From Lunularia cruciata (taxonomy: Eukaryota; Streptophyta; Marchantiopsida; Lunulariales; Lunulariaceae): a stretch of 64,000 nt of DNA. The position numbers and the translations under genes were made by a program. The notes under the pieces were generated by a model, which saw only the letters and a list, made by a program, of their open reading frames with translations, did not search any database and was not told the DNA's origin. Positions 1-11,959 of the stretch are shown here, one piece after another. The stretch spans positions 34,353,465-34,417,464 of the forward strand of contig OX419762.1 in NCBI GenBank assembly GCA_948567375.1, written 5' to 3'. Positions within the stretch are counted from its first letter, which is position 1. The number at the start of each line of letters is the position of its first letter.

Positions 1-666
1 TAAGAGTGGCATTCATAGTAAAATGTTGTTCATTGCTCATAATTTCTAAGAATAGATAAAGCGAAGTGCTGTGAAGCAGTGCTCGTTGCTTGAGCTTGAT
101 TTTGAGTATCAACTTTGTGATTGTGATTGTGAGTGTGTGGAGAAATTCAAAGTGCAAGTCAATGTGTTTGTTGGATGTTGGATTCCATAGCCTTGATCTT
201 CATTCTGTGTGTTTGATCTTGAGTGAAGTGCAATCGGATCAATGCCTTGACAGATCTTAGAGGAATTGTAGTGTTGGTAGTATTTTGTATTTGTGAGTGC
301 AACACAAAGTTGATGTGAAGCAATTTTGATCAAGGAAGTTGTGCCTTTAGTAGAGGGTTAGAACACAATTTTGAGGCAAAGTCATTTTGCAGTGAAGTGC
401 CATTTTTGGGAGAGCATGAAGCATCACAATCAAGATTGTTTAGAAAGATTTGATGGAGTTGTGAATAAAGAATGTTAATTTGTGATGAGACTACAAATCA
501 GTGCTTGTTACTCTCTTTTGGATGTGGTTTCTACCTGAGAGATTAAAGATGCAACCAAGAAGAACTACATTGTGGCATTTGACTTTGTATTTGACCAATT
601 TTGAATTGTATCTTTGCGTGAACAAACTTTACTTACCCAATTACCAATATTTGTTGGGTTGTCACA
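1..666 (+). repeat. 5' LTR of Ty3-A (3' part only)
   Basis: Near-continuous match to 8009-8680, with scattered substitutions and small indels. It ends in TTGTCACA at 666, eight bases before the primer binding site. The upstream part of this LTR lies before the window. A more diverged relative lies at about 54790-55452. Confidence 0.88.
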
Positions 667-673
667 TGATTTT

Positions 674-691
674 TGGAGCCGCTGCCAAGGA
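674..691 (+). promoter_or_regulatory. Primer binding site (tRNA-Asp type) of Ty3-A
   Basis: The sequence TGGAGCCGCTGCCAAGGA lies just inside the left LTR. The plant tRNA-Asp 3' end would demand TGGCGCCGTTGCCGGGGA, so this is a match with a few substitutions. The equivalent site of the related copy at 55460 is closer in its first ten bases. Role: priming of minus-strand cDNA. Confidence 0.75.
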
Positions 692-1339
692 TACAAATCT
701 TGGAAGTGGAAGAATACAAAGCCAATTTTGAAACAAGGTGTCAAAGCAATATGAATGTTGACATTGAGAGAACAATGGGAAGAGAGAGTTCAAAGACAAA
801 TGCCTGAAGATTCAATCTACTTTTGACGAAACCAAACAAGAGGTGTTGGACTTTCAACTTCTTCACGAAGTGCAAGAAGCCCTGCGAGAACTTGACCAAA
901 AGAAACACAAAGGCGGTTGGCAAGGCTACTTTGCATCCCCATCTTCCAAGAAGAAGAAAGACTCGAGGGGCCAGACATATTCATTATGGCCAAGTACACC
1001 AACTTCCCCTATAGTTGTAAAGGAAGTCGCATCTCTAAAGAACTTTGTATGAGAAAAGAAAGCACGGACACTGATGGAAGAAGAGTGTCAACACCTTCTA
1101 CAAATGGTTCCTTAATTGTCTCAAAGGAATTTTGAAGAACATACCGAAGGTGTTGAGCCTGATTCTTCTACTTGGGTTGAAGTCGACACCCTCAGAGAAG
1201 AAATTGTAGAAGAAGACCTTACGTTGAACTTGACAGATTGGAACCCTTGGGCTGTCAACATGGCGGCAATACCAACCAGCTCCTTGGTCCCATCAAGTTC
1301 AAACTTACCTCAGCTAATCCCACCAAGTCAAACGATGAC

Positions 1340-2562
1340 TTTGTTACTTGTCACCACCGACAAGCCTATCAAAAGTATAAGGGGATAGAACAAGACAAAG
1401 ACTCCAATGAATTTAATGAAGAATTCAAAGTCATCTCCTTTGCCAATAAGGAACATGACTTGGCGGATTGACTGCACATTTTCCCAAGTCTGCTCCAAAA
1501 GAAAGCTCGGAGCGGGTACACCCATGTAACTCAGAAGGGGTTCATACCGGCGGACTGGGCGGACTTGAGAAACAATTTCTTGGAATGATTCCGGGAAGTT
1601 GATTACAACACGAGTGTCTTTGTGGCACTCAACAATTTAGACAAAGGCAAGAAGGAGAAGTTGAGAGACTACTTTGAGCGGTTCATGGCGCTCTTGAACC
1701 AAGTCCCAAAGCAATCGGGTGTGGTGGGTTACTCCGATGCCCAAGCCATCACCTGGTTCCTGGGAGGACTTTCACCAAATATTTGGATCTTTGCAAGGGA
1801 GAGGAATGTAACTTCCCTTGACAAGGTACTCAAACATGTCGCCCACTATGAGGCGGCTTACTCTCACTCTGCCAGCAATCAAAGAAACCGGGAGGAGAAA
1901 GGCAAGAAGCCCATAAGGAGAGCTTCTGGTAGTACATCTCCTTCTTTGGAGGAATCCTCCACATCTTCAAGCTCTTCTTCGGAATCCAAAGAAGAATCGA
2001 AGCCAAGACGAGTACAAAGAGGCAGAGGTAAGAAACCAGGGAGTCCCCTAGCAAAGAGTGTACATAAGGCTGATACTAAGCTGGAGGCCCTCATCAAGGA
2101 GTTTTTGGATTTTAAGATCCAGATGATTGGGCGAAAGACCAAAGGAAGCCTCCATCATTTGGCAGATCCAATGTATGGTGCACCGCATGTAGCAAGTCAG
2201 GCCATGCAAACACGGAATGCAATACTCACAATGCATTCCTAGTGCAGTAGATTGATTGGGTTCTGGGATGGAACCAGGAAGAGGAAGAGGAGGAGGTGTA
2301 CCAAACTCAAGAGGTATAGCCTCAGGCAAGAAAATCATATCAAGGTCCAAGGTATGGACCAAGGGAGTATAACCCCAATGCTCCTCCATGAAGACCACCG
2401 ATGAGCAACCAAAACCGACCACAAAATGTGGCACCCAAGGCATGTTATAATTGTGGCTCGATGGGACATTGGTCTCCAAACTGTCCGGAGCCAAGAAGGA
2501 AAATTGGGTACGTTCCCTTGTGCAAAAATTGCAAAGGGTCGGGTCATACAAGCAACTGATGC
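1340..2562 (+). pseudogene. Gag of Ty3-A, with three zinc knuckles
   Basis: The N-terminal half has a retrotransposon Gag domain: acidic start near 1380, then the segment opening VALNNLDKGKKEKL at about 1622 and running to an Arg/Lys/Ser-rich tail. Three CX2CX4HX4C knuckles follow in one frame at 2179-2220, 2443-2484 and 2521-2562. The third has a stop as the residue before its last Cys. The domain is read in at least two frames, with shifts near 1470 and between 2100 and 2179, so it is inactive. Role in the family: capsid and nucleocapsid, RNA packaging. The paralogue at 56100-57320 keeps the same three-knuckle layout. Confidence 0.82.
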
Positions 2563-2599
2563 TCTCACCCACCAAACCAGAAGCGCTTGTAAAGTATGT

Positions 2600-3660
2600 A
2601 CAGATCTCGGCTGAGCATGCAGCGGTTCAAGCAAAGGGTGACACGACTATAAATTGTTTAACACTTGAGGAGGAAAGACCTCAAGAAGGGAGTCCGGAGA
2701 CATGCACAAGTAAGAAGAAGTGTGATCCTGAAGAATTGAGTACGACCTTGTCGTCTTCCAGAAAGGCAAAGAGGCTGTGCCCAAAAGTAATCCTTTTTGC
2801 CAAGGAGGAAAAGATCATTGCTAAAGTCAAAGCTAAAGCCTTGCAGAAAGAACTCAAAGAAGCGATACTCAGGACTCGTGAAATGAGTTTGGAGGAGGAG
2901 ACAAAGACAAAGCCTTCAGTTTTTCCGGTGGACATCCGATCCGAAGTGAAGGATCTGATCCAAGTAGAGGTGGGCCAACCCAAGGAACCTTGGGTCAAGA
3001 CCACTAGCACTCCTGTCACCATTCTGAAGCATCCAAAAGTCAAATTTGAACATGGAAAGACTTTGAACCCAAAGCCAAAGGCAAAGATGGTGAAATTGGG
3101 AGGAGTACCCCAATACAATATTGTAGCGGATTTGGCAGCCACAAATGCAAATGTCACATTTAAGCAATTGTGGGAAGACAACAAGTTGTACAAGAGGCAG
3201 CTGAATTTGGCCTTCAAGAAAGTAAGGTTGATGTCAAAGGAAGACCTACCCGCCATATATTGTATGGAACAAGAATATCAAGGATCTCCTAAGGTTGATG
3301 AGGAGATCGCCGGGTGCATGATCACATCAATACCCATTGATTCAAGTTCCCGTGTGAATGTCATGACCAAGGATACAGCAACTTGACTATGGTATCATAC
3401 GTTTGAACCAACACCCCGAGTATTGAAATTTGCAGACCAAACCAAGAGACGGCCATTGGACATACTGTCAAACATTACGACAATCATTGGAGGGGTGCAC
3501 TTCAAGTTGAACTACATTGTGTTGCGACCAATGACCAAAACTGGTTACCCTCTATTGATTAGAAGACCTTGGTTGTACAATGCCCAAGTTGTGGTGGATT
3601 AGCACCGACAGAAGCTACGGTTCAAGGACATTTTGTCCAAAGACTAGAAGTTGGTGACTA
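2600..3660 (+). pseudogene. Gag-Pol linker and aspartic protease of Ty3-A
   Basis: An open stretch in one frame runs from about 2451 to a stop at 3384-3386 and encodes a Lys/Glu-rich linker with no domain I recognise. It is followed by a retropepsin-like region around 3325-3600. The likely catalytic loop reads IPIDSSS, where D-[ST]-G is expected, so the Gly of the triad is changed. Downstream the pattern LLIRRPWLYNAQVV matches the C-terminal I-G-R-P-W block of retroelement proteases. The linker is repeated at about 58190-58570 in the second A-family copy. Role in the family: polyprotein maturation. Confidence 0.65.
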
Positions 3661-4029
3661 TGAGTTGGATGAAGGTTCTCCATCTTGGGTAAACTAGTTT
3701 GTCAGAAGTCAAGGACGAATCCAAAGACTCATCATCTTCATCCTCAGACGAATCCAAAGACAAAGTCCAAGTCAATTACTTGGAATGCTATGATGTGGAT
3801 GTCAAAGACAAAGATCCATATGACCTCGCCTTGAGTGAACCTGACTTGGAGGAAGGGGATTTGATGGCAGCTTGCCTCAAATTAAGCCAAGTAAGCCATG
3901 TTGAAGGAGTCATCAGCCCCGATGACTATGAAGATGTTGTCTTGACTGAAGGGAAAATTTTGAAGACAGTCACTTTGGAGGAGTTAGCAAGATACACTGC
4001 CCTGTTTATAGAATTCTAGGATGTATTTG

Positions 4030-5263
4030 CCTGGTCTATGGATCAAATGCCGGGTATTCCACAAGAATTTGGAGAACACCGGATTGATTTGGTTGAAGTT
4101 GCAGTTCCGGTTTGGCAGAGACAATATTGTCTGAACCCAAAGTACTCCCTCTTGGTGAAAGATGAAATCAACAAGTACTTAGGGGTCGGAATAATCTTTC
4201 ATGTCTTAAGCAGTGAGTGGGTCTCCCCCATTGTCATTGTCCCAAAGAAGAAAACGGGAAGATCCGAGTGTGCCAAGACTTCCACAAGTTGAATGCATTC
4301 ACAAGGAAGGATCATCATCCCTTGCCTTTTACCAATACAATTCTGGACCAAGTAGCTGGTCACCCTTGTTATAGTTTTCTTGATGGATTTTCAGGATACA
4401 ATCAAGTATCCATCTGAGAAGAAGACAAGGATTAAACCACATTCATGACTGATTGGGGCACTTTTGCTTACAATCAAATACCCTTTGGGTTGTGTAATGC
4501 TCCTGCTACTTTCTAGCAGATGATGAATTCAATCTTCAAAGATTTCCTACATAAATTTGTGGAAGTTTTCATTGATGATTTTTGTGTGTTTGGGCAAAGA
4601 GATGTACATTTGGATTACCTTAGCCAAACTTTTGAAAGGTGTCATTTTTCCGGTTTGTCATTACACCCAGAGAAATGCTTCTTCACAATGAAGGAGGGAA
4701 TTCTTCTAGGGCATTGGGTATCAAGCCAAGGTATTGAAGTCAATGTCAAGAAGGTCAAAGTAATCTCAGCTTTGGAATCCTCGAAGAACATCCGGGAGCT
4801 GAGAGCCTTCTTGGGACACGTCGGATACTACAAACGCTTTGTTTCAAACTATGCGGTGCTTGCTGCACCCCTTACAAAGCTTCTGAAGAAATCCAAAGAC
4901 TACCTATGGGAAGCAGATCAAGAAGAACCTTTCCAAATATTGAAGAAGAAATTGGTTGAAGCACCAATGTTGAGGACCCCAAATTGGGACGTCCCTTTTC
5001 ATGTATATGTAGACACTTCATCCATGGTAATTGGAGTTGTCTTAAGTCAGAAGGAGGAGAAGAAGAAGGACTACCCGGTGTATTATGCCAACCAACAACT
5101 TTTAGTTTCCAAAAAGAACTATTTGATGACTGAAAGAGAAGCACTTGAAATGGTGTATGCTTGCAAGAAATTTCACCACTACTTGCTGGGATACGAGTTT
5201 GTCTTCTATGTTGACCATTACGCATTGCAACGTTTGGTCAAGAAGGCAGATTTGTCCGAGTGA
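4030..5263 (+). pseudogene. Reverse transcriptase and RNase H of Ty3-A
   Basis: RT fingers and palm: VPKKKTG then, after a frameshift near 4250, KIRVCQDFHKLNAF and QIPFGLCNAPATF. The active-site box reads FIDDF where YVDD or FLDD is usual, followed by LRAFLGHVGYYKRFV of the thumb and connection. The RNase H part ends with HYLLGYEFVFYVDHYALQRL near 5180-5235. Stops interrupt the palm at about 4415, 4433 and 4515; at the last of these the expected residue is Gln. Known role: copying element RNA into DNA and removing the template. Inactive here. Confidence 0.9.
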
Positions 5264-5281
5264 ATTGCAAGAAAGATCTTA

Positions 5282-6538
5282 TTGTTTCAAGAATTCACAT
5301 ATACTATACAAGTAAGGAAAGGAGCTTTGCATTTGAATGAGGACTTCCTGTCCAAGTTAGAAACTCAAGACCAAGAATGGGAAATTGACGATTGGTTCCC
5401 TGATGAAGAGTTATATCAATTAACAACAATGCAAAGTACAAGGTATGCAGCCAAATATCATTATCTGCATACTCTCCATTGTCCTAAAGGGCTGGACCTG
5501 GAGCAAAGGGCAGTCTTTCTTAGGAAAATAGGGTCATATCAACTAAAACACAACATTTTATTCAAGATGGGCAAAGACAAAGTACTTTGGTGATGCTTGG
5601 AGTCATACAAAGTTGGAGGCATAATCAAGTCTTTACACTCTGAAGCATCAGGAGGACACTATGTTTTGAAGAATAATGTAAAGAAGATTCTTTCTTTGGG
5701 GCACTGGTGGCCTACGATGTACAAAGACATGCATGCACATATCCAAAGCTATGATGCTGGTCATGGAACGGGGAAGCCGATGGCTAATTCTCAATGGCCT
5801 TTGAGACCAATCTTACCCTTGGCTCCATTTGAGAAATGGGGAATTGATTTTGTGGGTCCCATTCAACTAGTGACCAGAGTCACAAGGAAGAGATACATTT
5901 TGGTTTGCACTGACTATGCTACCAAGATGGTCAAAGCTAAAGCAACTCGCAGAGATGATGCAAAGACTGTGGCGGAATTTTTCTTTCAAAACATCATCTC
6001 CCAATATGGATGTCCTTTGGAATTGGTTAGTGCCAAAGGGACACATTTTTTGAACTCTATAATGGAGGCGTTAAAAAAATACTTCCAGATCAAACATTGG
6101 AAGACGACTCCTTATAACCCAAAAGCAAATGGATTAATTGAAAAGGCAAATGGGTTACTTTGCAAAATTTTGAATAAGATGATTGTCAATTATGCCTATG
6201 ATTGGGATATGAAACTACTAGCCGCATTGTCGGCATATCAAATGACAAAAAGGATCACAACCAAACAAACTCAATACTTCTTGACATATGGCTTGCATCC
6301 CATACTACCAGTTGAATTTGAAGTACCGACATATTGGATTCTTTGCGAAGAACAATTGTCGGAGGAAGAAAGCCAGGATCTTTGGATCCATCAATTGATG
6401 TGGTTAGAAGAGAAAATAGACGATGTAATGAAAACCACAAAAGAAGTACAAGAGCAAAGGAAAGGCAGGCGTGATAAGCATATCAAGCTTGTGATTGTTC
6501 GTGAAGGAGATTTGGTTTTGTTATACGACAATCGCTGA
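5282..6538 (+). pseudogene. Integrase of Ty3-A
   Basis: Two open stretches, 5282-5593 and 5597-6538, are separated by a TGA. The first catalytic Asp is in WGIDFVGP, and the Glu is in the segment NPKANGLIEKANG. The second Asp of the DDE triad is replaced by Ala (VSAKGTHF instead of S-D-x-G-T-H-F). The zinc-binding Cys pair is also damaged in the N-terminal part. The polyprotein stops at 6536-6538 with no chromodomain. Known role: insertion of cDNA. The missing Asp alone would make it inactive. Confidence 0.88.
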
Positions 6539-6743
6539 ATTTTTTTCCAAGTAAGCTGCATTTGAGATGGATGGGGCCTTATTGAGTTCTTCATCTTTAT
6601 GAAAATGGGTCCATTCAACTTGCAGACCTAGAAGGCAATCCTTCCGCCACTCAAGTAAACAGGTGGAGAGTTTGGAGATATTGGACCATAGACTTGGAAG
6701 TCTCTAAGACACTCAAAGTCTATGTTCACGGGGACGCTCACAT

Positions 6744-6758
6744 TTGAGGGAGGGGGTA
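6744..6758 (+). promoter_or_regulatory. Polypurine tract of Ty3-A
   Basis: A purine run, TGAGGGAGGGGGTA, directly precedes the TG that opens the 3' LTR at 6759. Known role: plus-strand priming of cDNA synthesis. Confidence 0.75.
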
Positions 6759-8680
6759 TGTGGTACCCACATTTTTCATTTTGGACGAGTTTAGAATAAG
6801 AAGTGCCTTGCTGAAACCAAATTGAAACCAAATGGAGAAGAAATGAGGGGAAACTTGTATTTTGATCAAGCTTGAGGAAGTCAACTTTGTGTTAGAGGAA
6901 GAAGGACTCGGATTGGATCAGACCCAAAGAAGCTTACTTTGTGTCAGAGGAGGAAAAAACTCGGATTAGATGCCAAAGGAGGGCAAACCCAAAGGAGGAA
7001 GGGAAGTTGCATGTCAGGATTCGTGCAAGGGCCATATCTCAGTGACGACAAATCCAAATTATGCGTGCTATATCTTGTTAGAAGCGTCTTGTTTAGGCTT
7101 TTCATTGCCACCAAAATTGCATAGTTTAGAGGTATGTACAATAAGTTACAAGCATTTGAAGCTTTGGGAGTAGTAGTTTAATGTCTTTGGGTCAATGTGC
7201 CTTTGGACTTTAGACTTTGGACTTGAGACTTCTGACTTTGGACTTTAGGTTTACACAACTTTTGATTAGAAGCTTCTTTGCCTCAAGACAAAGATGACTA
7301 GATCTGAGATAGTCGGACCTTGGAGTGCAATGAAAGTGACTTGGGAATCTTGCCAGAGGCATTAGAGAGAGTTAGGATAGCAAAAAAAACTAGATAGTTA
7401 GGATACCCATGACTTCATTTTCAGTTCTGATTGAAGATAGGATAGAGTTAGAGGAGAAATAGTAGTAGTGAATAAACCCAAAGTGCAGGATCAAACAATA
7501 AATGTCTTTGGGTCAATAACATGAATGATTGGGGGAAAGTGGGTTACAAATTGAAGGTGTAGATAGTGTACCCATGCTTTTAATTACAACTCTTGATGAG
7601 GATATAGTAGAATTAGCAAAGGAATTGATAGTAGCTAAACCCAAAGTAGGTAACATAGGAGTGCAGATGTCTTTGGAGTTACCATCGGAGATATTAGAGA
7701 AGAGTAGGTTGGGAGATAAGGAGTTAGATAGATTACCCACTAGTGGAATTGCATATCAAGAGGAAGAAATGTTAGAATTGGTAGAGGAAGTAGTAGTTGT
7801 GAAACCCGAGGATAGAGTAGTAGTGAGTGAAGTTACTTTGGGATTGGGTTTGGAAGCCGATGAAGAAGTAGACATCGAATTGGATTAGTAGCAGTTTTGA
7901 GATTTGAAGAGATAGATATGAAGGGGTGCATTGTCATTTTGGATCTATAGGTTAGAAGAGTTGTTGTAGAACGGTACAGTTGTTAGAACTATTGTTTGCT
8001 TCACTATTTAAGAGTGACATTCATAGTAAAATGTTGTTCAGTGCTCATAAGTTTTGAGAATAGATAAAGCAAAGTGTTGTGAAGCAGTGCTTGTCCCTTC
8101 AGCTTGATTTCGAGTATCAACTTTGTGATTGTGATTGTGAGTGTGTGGAGAAATTCAAAGTGCAAGTCAGTGTGCTTGCTGGATGTTGGATTCCATAGCC
8201 TTGATCTTCATTCTGTATGTTTGATCTTGAGTGAAGTGCAATCGGAGCAATGCCTTGACAGATTTGAGAGGAATTGTAGTGTTGGTAGTATTTTGCACTT
8301 GTGAGTACAATGCAAAGTTGATGTGAAGCAATTTTGATCAAGGAAGTTGTGCCTTCAGTGGAGGGGTAGAACAAAATTCTGAAGCAAAGTTGTTTTGCAT
8401 TGAAGTGCCATTTTTGGGAGAGCCTGAATCATCACAATCAAGATTGTTTGGAAGATTTGATGGAATTGTGATTAAAGAATGTTGATTTGTGACAAGACTA
8501 CGAATCAATGCTTATTACTCTCTTTTGGGGGTGGTTTCTACCTGAGAGATTAAAGACGCAACCAAGAAGAACTACATCATGACATTTGACTTTGTTTTTG
8601 ACCAATTCTAAATTGTATCTCTACGGGAACAAACTTTACTTGCCCGATTACCGCAAAAGTGATATTGTCAGGTTGTCACA
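6759..8680 (+). repeat. 3' LTR of Ty3-A (~1.92 kb)
   Basis: It begins TGTGGTACCC after the purine tract and ends GGTTGTCACA, giving TGTG/CACA terminal inverted repeats. The last ~670 bases match the left LTR at 1-666. An open stretch at 7529-7888 encodes an acidic, Glu/Val-rich peptide of 119 residues that is also present, in longer form, at 54102-54690. It is partly duplicated in tandem (about 7370-7510 resembles 7510-7800). A coding-like segment inside an LTR is unusual and is reported as a finding. Confidence 0.8.
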
Positions 8681-8838
8681 TGGTATGATCTACAATAGAT
8701 GCGGAACCCAACTTTGTTCACACCCTTCTTGGAATGAAAAAGGTTTTTCCAACACTTGGAGGGTCACCAATGGATGACTACCATGAGTTCAAGAGAGCTC
8801 ACTTGGAGGAGATTGAGCTATAGAGACAATATTGGTCT

Positions 8839-10061
8839 TTGAACTATATCTCCATCACTTTAGGCTTGGTTTCTAAGGGCAGATTGGCACTACCCACAAG
8901 TTCTAGCTCTAGTAGTGTTGGTGGAGCTATTGGAGGTGCACTAGCTGGAGATAGTGCTACTACAAGTGGAGGTACTACTACAAGAGGTGGTGTAGTATCA
9001 TGGTTTAACCCCATGGTGGAGTTCTTCCAATGTTTGAGGTAGAACTACATGGGAGTGCAAACTAACAAGCTGAAGAGCTTGTAGGAGTTCCAAATGAAGG
9101 TTGAAAAGAGCCTATGCAAGGCATACACTCTCATGAGATGACTGATCAGTTTTACTAAGGGAGTTATTGAAGCCCATGCAGTCCAATTTTAGGAGTTGCA
9201 ACATACAATTCATGAAGCTATGTTGTTATGGGCTTCTTTGCCTATTTTGGCTATGGTCTTTGGTATGATTGAGCATATTGAGCTCAACATGGTGGCGGAG
9301 AGAGTGGTGATGTTTAGATTTGATAGGGAGATTTTATCTACAATTTTTACTTCTTCCAAAGTACAGCAAAGTGCACCACGCCATGTTGGTTTCCAAGGAC
9401 AAGGTGGACAACCTAGATCTTATTGAGCAAGTGGAGAGCCTAGTGTAGCTAGACCCTTACCTTCAATTTTGGGTCAATAGTAGCATTGAGTGGTGGTGTT
9501 GCTTGGTGGACTTGTATTGGACCTCACCACAAGAGAGAGTGCACTTAGAGCAGTGGATATAATACCTCTGGTGCATCATAGCCAACATAGAGATAGTGTG
9601 AAAATTGCCATAGATTTGGTCACACTAGTGATTGATGCTTTGACCTACACTCTGAGTTATGGAGTGGTAGGGCTACTATGGCAGGTGATAGAGGAGCTTC
9701 ATGTCATGGAAGAGAAGGTGGTAGAGGATCCACACCTGGTAGGGGTGTAGTACCTACCCTTACTTCTAATACAACCATGGCTACTTGGATTGAGCAATTG
9801 GAGCAGAGAATGGCTAGCATGCCTGTAGTTCAGAGGAGATCAGATTCAGGTGTTGAGGCTTCTACTTCATATGTTGGTGATAGGGACTTCTTGGACTTCA
9901 TGTGCAGAGAAGCACAAGTGGATACATTTGCCACAATGACTAGGAGTGCAATACGTGCTCTAGAGTCAAGAGGAGCATCAGTGGAGTTGAACCCACAAAG
10001 AGGAGAGGTTGTAAACAAGTCAAACTTCCTCAATCCTTTACACTCTCTAAGGCCCTATTGA
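8839..10061 (+). pseudogene. Gag and zinc knuckle of Ty3-D
   Basis: Fragmentary reading frames, with Ser/Gly/Thr-rich tracts at 8890-9000, precede a clear zinc knuckle at 9597-9638: C-E-N-C-H-R-F-G-H-T-S-D-stop-C, CX2CX4HX4C with a TGA before the last Cys. Downstream, 9678-10061 is open for 127 residues and includes MATWIEQLEQRMASMPV, a probable coiled-coil linker. Known role of such knuckles: nucleic-acid chaperone and RNA packaging. I do not recognise the domain before the knuckle. Confidence 0.6.
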
Positions 10062-10419
10062 TGACATCCATGGCTCCTAGACATCCTAGTGCAGGTGAGG
10101 TGGGTGGTGATGGGGTGCATGATAGACTACTTACTAGTCAACCACTTGCTACTATATCAATTGAGTCTAGCTTGACGTAAGGGGTGGCTTAGTTGATTAT
10201 GTGTTGTCCATTATTCTCAACCAATGACATGTATACATTAGGAGTTGACCCAACCCCAATATTTTGGTTGGTTGCCATGCTTTGTGATAGTAGGGATGAT
10301 GTGGTTCTTGCTTCTAAAGTAGAGGTGGTTGATAGTGGAGCTGACTAGGTTGAGGAGCATGGGATCCTCTCACCAACCAATGGTTTATGGCAAACAATAG
10401 CAGCTAGATTGGAGGAGTT

Positions 10420-10917
10420 ACCAACTAGACCAGCCTTTAAGCAAGCGCAGTTTACACTTAGGGTTATCTTATTGGATAACCAAAGGGAGATCTTTTGTTT
10501 GGTGGGACCTATACACCATAGAGGGTCTTATTAGACACTAGTGCATAGCCCTTTATGTTGGAGAAAGTTGTAATTGTCGGTCTAGAGTTATGAAAGACCA
10601 ATATGGAGAGGTATCCATTTCAGATCCAAACATCTCTAAGAGGTGATTCTACCCATTACATCACATGTGGAGAGCTTATTGTTCAGATTCAGCCCAATCA
10701 TCCAATTGATAGCTTTGTGGTGAGAGCTCACGCCATTGTGATTGTAGTTGAGTCATATGATGTGTTAGTTGAGAGAGCAATGTTATATCTCATGGGTTTC
10801 AATAGTAACTATTGGGAGGAGACAACGTCCTATAGACTAGGTTGGCAGTCAGGTGAGGGAAAATTATGTTGCCTACCAGTATGCTTTAGAAGTGGTAGTC
10901 TTGGCTCACTATAGTTT
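10420..10917 (+). pseudogene. Aspartic protease of Ty3-D
   Basis: The catalytic loop is at 10528-10545: L-L-D-T-S-A, in the place of L-L-D-[ST]-G-A, followed by a TAG where Gln is usual. The following stretch at 10603-10914 is open and holds FQIQTSLRGD, then VESYDVLVERAMLYLMGF, which corresponds to the usual Y-D-[IV]-L-[LV]-G block. Known role: polyprotein cleavage. The Gly-to-Ser change in the triad and the stop make it inactive. It is in frame with the methyltransferase start near 11206-11255. Confidence 0.65.
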
Positions 10918-11205
10918 GGGACCATGGCGGCATCAATTTCAACTTTTAGTGGTTCTATTACTTAGCCTGGTGACTTTTTGGAGAGGAACATCCATGCAGA
11001 GGATACTCCAATACTAAAGAAGATCACACAAATTTGGAGTATGAGTAGGATCATTCCATCCACCTTGGATGTTCCTTTCTGGAGTTCAGAGGAGACATTA
11101 CAGTAGCACGTGGATTTGTTGGTGCAAAAAATATGGAGTGGAGCCTTTGTACCACCAAGAGATGAATGTGAAGATGAGCCTCCATAGTTAATTACCTTGA
11201 CACCT

Positions 11206-11255
11206 TTGGATACCACACTCATTGTTGGGTAGTATCCAATAGAGGGAGTATGTTC
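11206..11255 (+). pseudogene. Start of the Ty3-D methyltransferase, cut by chromovirus B
   Basis: The last ~50 bases before chromovirus B are in frame with the methyltransferase motif I that resumes at 16861: after a TAG the codons give YPIEGV, then the LTR of B begins. Taking out the element and one copy of its imperfect target duplication joins the two parts without loss of frame. The exact start of the domain cannot be told because the boundary with the protease is not marked by a motif. Confidence 0.6.
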
Positions 11256-11668
11256 TGTAAAAGACCAAAACCAAGGAGAGAAATAGGAGAATGGAAATTC
11301 ACATTGGGACACTTGGATGAGGGAAAACTCCAAATGCCTAGTATGAGCTTCGGCCTTGGTATTTATAGGTAGCATACAAGACCCTTGAAGTTTCTCAAGA
11401 AGCTTCCTTGAACCGCTTTCTTGGAGTGCAAGCTAAGTTAACTAGGAAGCTTGTCAAGAAGCTTCCTTCTAGAAGCCGCCTACTTGGCATGCAAGCTAAG
11501 CTAGTTAGAAGCTTCCTTCTAGAAGCTACTTGCTTAGGGTGCAAGTTAACTAGTTGGGAAGCTTCCCAAGAAGCTTCTTAGATGCTTCTAGAATATTCTA
11601 GGCTATTTTGTCTTATTCTCTACTTCATAAGCCCGACTAAATTTGTCGCTAAACTCCATATTGTTACA
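11256..11668 (-). repeat. 3' LTR of chromovirus B
   Basis: 413 bp, matching 16434-16856. Terminal sequences TGTAA/TTACA. It abuts Ty3-D sequence at 11255. On the inner side lies a weak purine tract (minus strand GCGCGGGAATA) preceded by the chromodomain coding region. Confidence 0.92.
11586..11598. promoter_or_regulatory. Heat shock element in the 3' LTR of chromovirus B
   Basis: TTCTAGAATATTC, identical to 16774-16786 and at the corresponding place in the LTR. Further GAAGC/TTC units lie at 11400-11580. Confidence 0.78.
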
Positions 11669-11699
11669 TATTCCCGCGCTGCTAGTTGGTGACATCCTC

Positions 11700-11880
11700 G
11701 TCGCCAGTGAAGCTTCAAATTCCTTGATGGCCGTTTGTGCACTTTGGAGGTGGGAAAGAGGTTCCCATGTGGCATCATGAAGGAGATACCCTTTCCAAAG
11801 GACCTTGTACTCCGTATGTTGGCGACGGCCTTGTTGAATATGGCGACGCGCAAGGATACAATCAACTTTGTACTCCTCAT
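11700..11880 (-). pseudogene. Chromodomain of chromovirus B
   Basis: On the minus strand the segment opens EEYKVDCILARRH and continues EYKVLWKGYLLHDATWEPL, the typical chromodomain pattern with the Trp of W-K-G-Y and of A-T-W-E-P. It ends just before the 3' LTR. Known role: in plant chromoviruses it steers integration towards marked chromatin. The same domain is found in degraded form at 45520-45760. Confidence 0.85.
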
Positions 11881-11959
11881 GATCATTGATAGGGACAGGA
11901 AGAGGGGGAGGTTGGACTCAAGAGGAAAAGGAAGAGGGGTTAGGAACAAAAGGTTTCAA

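Larger units (their letters stand above)
1..8680 (+). mobile_element. Ty3-A: decayed Ty3/gypsy LTR retrotransposon, tRNA-Asp primer type
   Basis: Seen: the first ~666 bases repeat at about 8009-8680 in the same orientation, and between them lie Gag, protease, RT, RNase H and integrase remains in that order, all on the plus strand. A primer site follows the left LTR and a purine tract precedes the right LTR. Known: the order RT-RNase H-integrase defines Ty3 elements, and a tRNA-Asp primer is typical of the Tat/Athila side of plant Ty3 elements. No chromodomain is seen. The reading frame is broken by several stops and frameshifts, so the copy is dead. The 5' LTR starts outside the window. It abuts Ty3-D at 8680/8681, so it probably inserted into Ty3-D. 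Confidence 0.9.
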